Below are positions 62,003 to 64,000 of a DNA stretch of 64,000 nt, one piece after another (positions within the stretch are counted from its first letter, which is position 1; each line of letters begins with the position of its first letter). This DNA comes from Actinomycetes bacterium (GTDB lineage Bacteria > Actinomycetota > Acidimicrobiia > Acidimicrobiales > RAAP-2), in contig JAJYEQ010000001.1 in the NCBI GenBank assembly GCA_021785695.1, forward strand, positions 33,321 to 97,320. The letters run 5' to 3'. A model generated the notes under the pieces. The model was given only the letters and a program-made list of their open reading frames with translations, made no database searches and was not told the DNA's origin. The translations under genes and the position numbers were made by a program.

Positions 62003-64000
62003 TCATGCGCGTCGACGGCGGCGCAGTGCGACCACCATCATCGCCAGCCCGGCCAGCAGTGTCGACAGGCCGCCGGCCAGGAGGCCACCGTTGGGCGTCG
62101 AGTGTGCCGCACCGCCAAAGCCGGTCTTCGGTGGCTTGGTCGGGATCTTGTATGGCGTCACCTTCTTGGCGGGCTTCTTCGGCACCTTGGATGGCTTGGC
62201 CACCTGGATCTGGAACGGCTCTGGCGATCCGGGGCTGACGGCAGCGTACGTTCCGTCACCGCTGTAGGTGACCATGAAGTAGTAGCTGCCGGCGGCCAGC
62301 CCGCTCACCGTCGTCGAGGTGGCGGCGCCGTTGGACAGGGTTTGGGTGTCCGTGTATCCCCCCACCCGTGCCCCGGTCGTCGCGTTGTAGAGCGTGAAGG
62401 TCACGGTCCCGGTCGGGGTGCCGTAGGCGCCGCTCACCGTCGCGGTGTCGGAGGCCGAGGTGCCACTGGTATTCGGGGTGGTGCTGACGCTGGCGCTCTG
62501 GAGGCTGATCGAGAAGGGCTCCGCAACTCCGGTCGTGGCCCCGTAGGTGCCGTCACCGCTGTAGCTCACGAGGAAGTAGTAGCTCCCCGCGCTCAGCCCG
62601 GTGGCCGTGGTCGAGGTGGCGCTGCCGCCCACCAGGGTCGCGGTGCCGTAGGTGCCAACCAGGGTCCCGTTGGGCGAGGTGCCCTGGTAGAGCATGAAGG
62701 TCACGGTCCCGGTCGGGGTGCCTGACGTGCCCGACACCGTCGCGGTGTCGGAGGCCGAGGTGCCCGTGGCGTTCGGGGTGGTGTTGACGCTGGCGCTCTG
62801 GAGGCCGATCGAGAAGGGCTCGGCAACTCCGGTGGTGGCCCCGTAGGTGCCGTCACCGCTGTAGCTCACGAGGAAGTAGTAGCTCCCCGTACCCAGCCCG
62901 ATGGCCGTCGTCGAGGTAGCGCTGCCGCCCACCAGGGTCGCGGTGCCGTAGGTGCCAACCAGGGTCCCGCTGGGCGAGGTGCCCTGGTAGAGCTTGAAGG
63001 TCACCGTCCCGGTCGGGGTGCCGTAGAGGCCGCTCACCGTCGCGGTGTCGGACGCCGACTTCCCACTCACGTAGGGGGTGGTGTTGACGCTGGGGGTCTG
63101 GAGGCCGATCGAGAAAAACTCGGCAATTCCGGTGGTGGCCCCGTAGGTGCCGTCACCGCTGTAGGTGACCAGGAAGTAGTAGCTCCCCGCGCTCAGCCCG
63201 ATCACCGTGGTCGAGGTGGCGCTGCCCACCGCGTTGAGGGACGTGGTGTAGCTGTAGCCCATGGGCAGGCCGCTGCCGTACACACCCTTGTAGAGCGTGA
63301 AGGTCACCGTCCCGGTCGGGGTGCCCGACGTGCCCGACACCGTCGCGGTGTCGTAGGCCGACTTCCCACTCACGTAGGGGGTGGTGTTGAGGGTCGGGGT
63401 CTGGAGGCCGATCGAGAAGGGCTCGGCGGTCGCGGGGCTGACGGCAGCGTACGTTCCGTCACCGCTGTAGGTGACCAGGAAGTCGTAGCTCCCCGGGCTC
63501 AGCTGGCCGGTCGAGGTCGAGGTGGCGCTGCCGTTGGACAGGGTTTCGGTGTCCGAGTATCCCGCCACCAGTTTCCCGGTCGTCACGTTGTAGAGCGTGA
63601 AGGTCACCGTCCCGGTCGGGGTGCCCGACGTGCCCGTCACCGTCGCCGAGTCGGTGGCCGAGGTGCCTGTCACGTTCGGGGTGGTGTTGAGGGTCGGGGT
63701 CTGGAGGCCGATCGAGAAGGGCTCGGCGGTCGCGGGGCTGACGGCAGCGTACGTTCCGTCACCGCTGTAGGTGACCAGGAAGTCGTAGCTCCCCGGGCTC
63801 AGCTGGCCGGTCGAGGTCGAGGTGGCGCTGCCGTTGGACAGGGTTTCGGTGTCCGAGTATCCCGCCACCAGTTTCCCGGTCGTCACGTTGTAGAGCGTGA
63901 AGGTCACCGTCCCGGTCGGGGTGCCCGACGTGCCCGTCACCGTCGCCGAGTCGGTGGCCGAGGTGCCTGTCACGTTCGGGGTGGTGTTGAGGGTCGGGGT
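62003..64000 (-). CDS. Wall-anchored Ig-like repeat protein, 5' end outside the window
   Basis: The last 665 residues are visible. Six or more repeats of exactly 100 residues follow each other, each with SATVTGTSGTPTGTVTFTLY, then YFLVTYSGDGTYGATTG and EPFSIGLQ (Ig-like bacterial surface fold). The C-terminus is a sorting signal: KPPKTGFGG, a hydrophobic helix and RRRRRA, an LPXTG-like variant with Pro-Lys-Thr-Gly. The sortase gene follows. A surface stalk or adhesin is likely; the N-terminal functional domain is not in view. Confidence 0.85.
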   Translation of the reverse strand, partial: TPTLNTTPNVTGTSATDSATVTGTSGTPTGTVTFTLYNVTTGKLVAGYSDTETLSNGSATSTSTGQLSPGSYDFLVTYSGDGTYAAVSPATAEPFSIGLQTPTLNTTPNVTGTSATDSATVTGTSGTPTGTVTFTLYNVTTGKLVAGYSDTETLSNGSATSTSTGQLSPGSYDFLVTYSGDGTYAAVSPATAEPFSIGLQTPTLNTTPYVSGKSAYDTATVSGTSGTPTGTVTFTLYKGVYGSGLPMGYSYTTSLNAVGSATSTTVIGLSAGSYYFLVTYSGDGTYGATTGIAEFFSIGLQTPSVNTTPYVSGKSASDTATVSGLYGTPTGTVTFKLYQGTSPSGTLVGTYGTATLVGGSATSTTAIGLGTGSYYFLVSYSGDGTYGATTGVAEPFSIGLQSASVNTTPNATGTSASDTATVSGTSGTPTGTVTFMLYQGTSPNGTLVGTYGTATLVGGSATSTTATGLSAGSYYFLVSYSGDGTYGATTGVAEPFSISLQSASVSTTPNTSGTSASDTATVSGAYGTPTGTVTFTLYNATTGARVGGYTDTQTLSNGAATSTTVSGLAAGSYYFMVTYSGDGTYAAVSPGSPEPFQIQVAKPSKVPKKPAKKVTPYKIPTKPPKTGFGGAAHSTPNGGLLAGGLSTLLAGLAMMVVALRRRRRA
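62211..64000. repeat. 300-bp tandem coding repeats
   Basis: The landmark GAGAA after GGCCGATC or GGCTGATC recurs at 62511, 62811, 63111, 63411 and 63711, exactly 300 bp apart. Bases 63381-63700 and 63681-64000 are identical to the window edge. Confidence 0.92.

Noticed and set aside
62211..64000. Regular 300-bp repeats as a possible CRISPR or satellite
   Set aside because: The repeats are in frame, encode a 100-residue Ig-like unit and end in a sorting signal, so they are coding.

Overview
The window is very GC-rich DNA from a bacterium, most likely Actinomycetota and probably a deep lineage such as Acidimicrobiia. This placement is an inference. It rests on an F420-type luciferase-like oxidoreductase, dense GTG starts, many apparently leaderless genes (a TANNNT element 6-9 nt before the start codon), and very large Thr/Ser/Gly-rich secreted proteins. 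Both strands are densely coded.

Region 1 (1-6.6 kb, minus strand) is one translationally coupled operon: gmd-like epimerase/dehydratase, then ccmA-B-C-D-E-F-G-H and the start of a ccmI-like gene, a complete System I cytochrome c maturation set. Region 2 (6.6-11.9 kb) holds two tandem paralogous secreted repeat proteins separated and flanked by about 230-bp direct repeats, followed by a decayed integrase-type transposase. Region 3 (12-22.9 kb) holds a glycosyltransferase, TetR and LysR regulators, a low-molecular-weight phosphatase, a serine beta-lactamase-fold secreted protein, two more secreted propeller-like proteins, a PAP2 phosphatase with an apparent ATC start, a LysE exporter and a DrrAB-like ABC exporter. 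Region 4 (22.9-26.1 kb) is accessory: an AbiE-like toxin-antitoxin pair with a four-half-site operator, a dead histidine phosphatase, and a relic of an acyl-CoA dehydrogenase 3' end that repeats the intact one at 26.1 kb.

Region 5 (26-34.8 kb) is largely housekeeping: acyl-CoA dehydrogenase, cold-shock protein, divergent cysS and valS sharing a 20-bp promoter, an esterase fused to a DUF3293-like domain, an LLM oxidoreductase and a small membrane protein. Region 6 (34.8-64 kb) is dominated by the cell surface: three giant secreted proteins (1268, 1637 and 2483 residues), a secreted alpha/beta protein, a CAP-like protein with a His/Pro/Ala/Thr linker, and a wall-anchored repeat protein paired with a sortase. 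Interspersed are an S51-like peptidase, an amidase, and a convergent hybrid histidine kinase and response regulator.

The strongest unexplained signal is a set of shared C-terminal modules on otherwise unrelated secreted proteins. Five proteins end in an Fn3-like domain plus tail with fixed cysteine spacing (C-x20-C, then C-x15-C-P). Two giants share a different IPT-like terminal domain. One protein carries an LPXTG-like anchor beside its sortase. Together they suggest several parallel ways of displaying or processing surface proteins in one organism.
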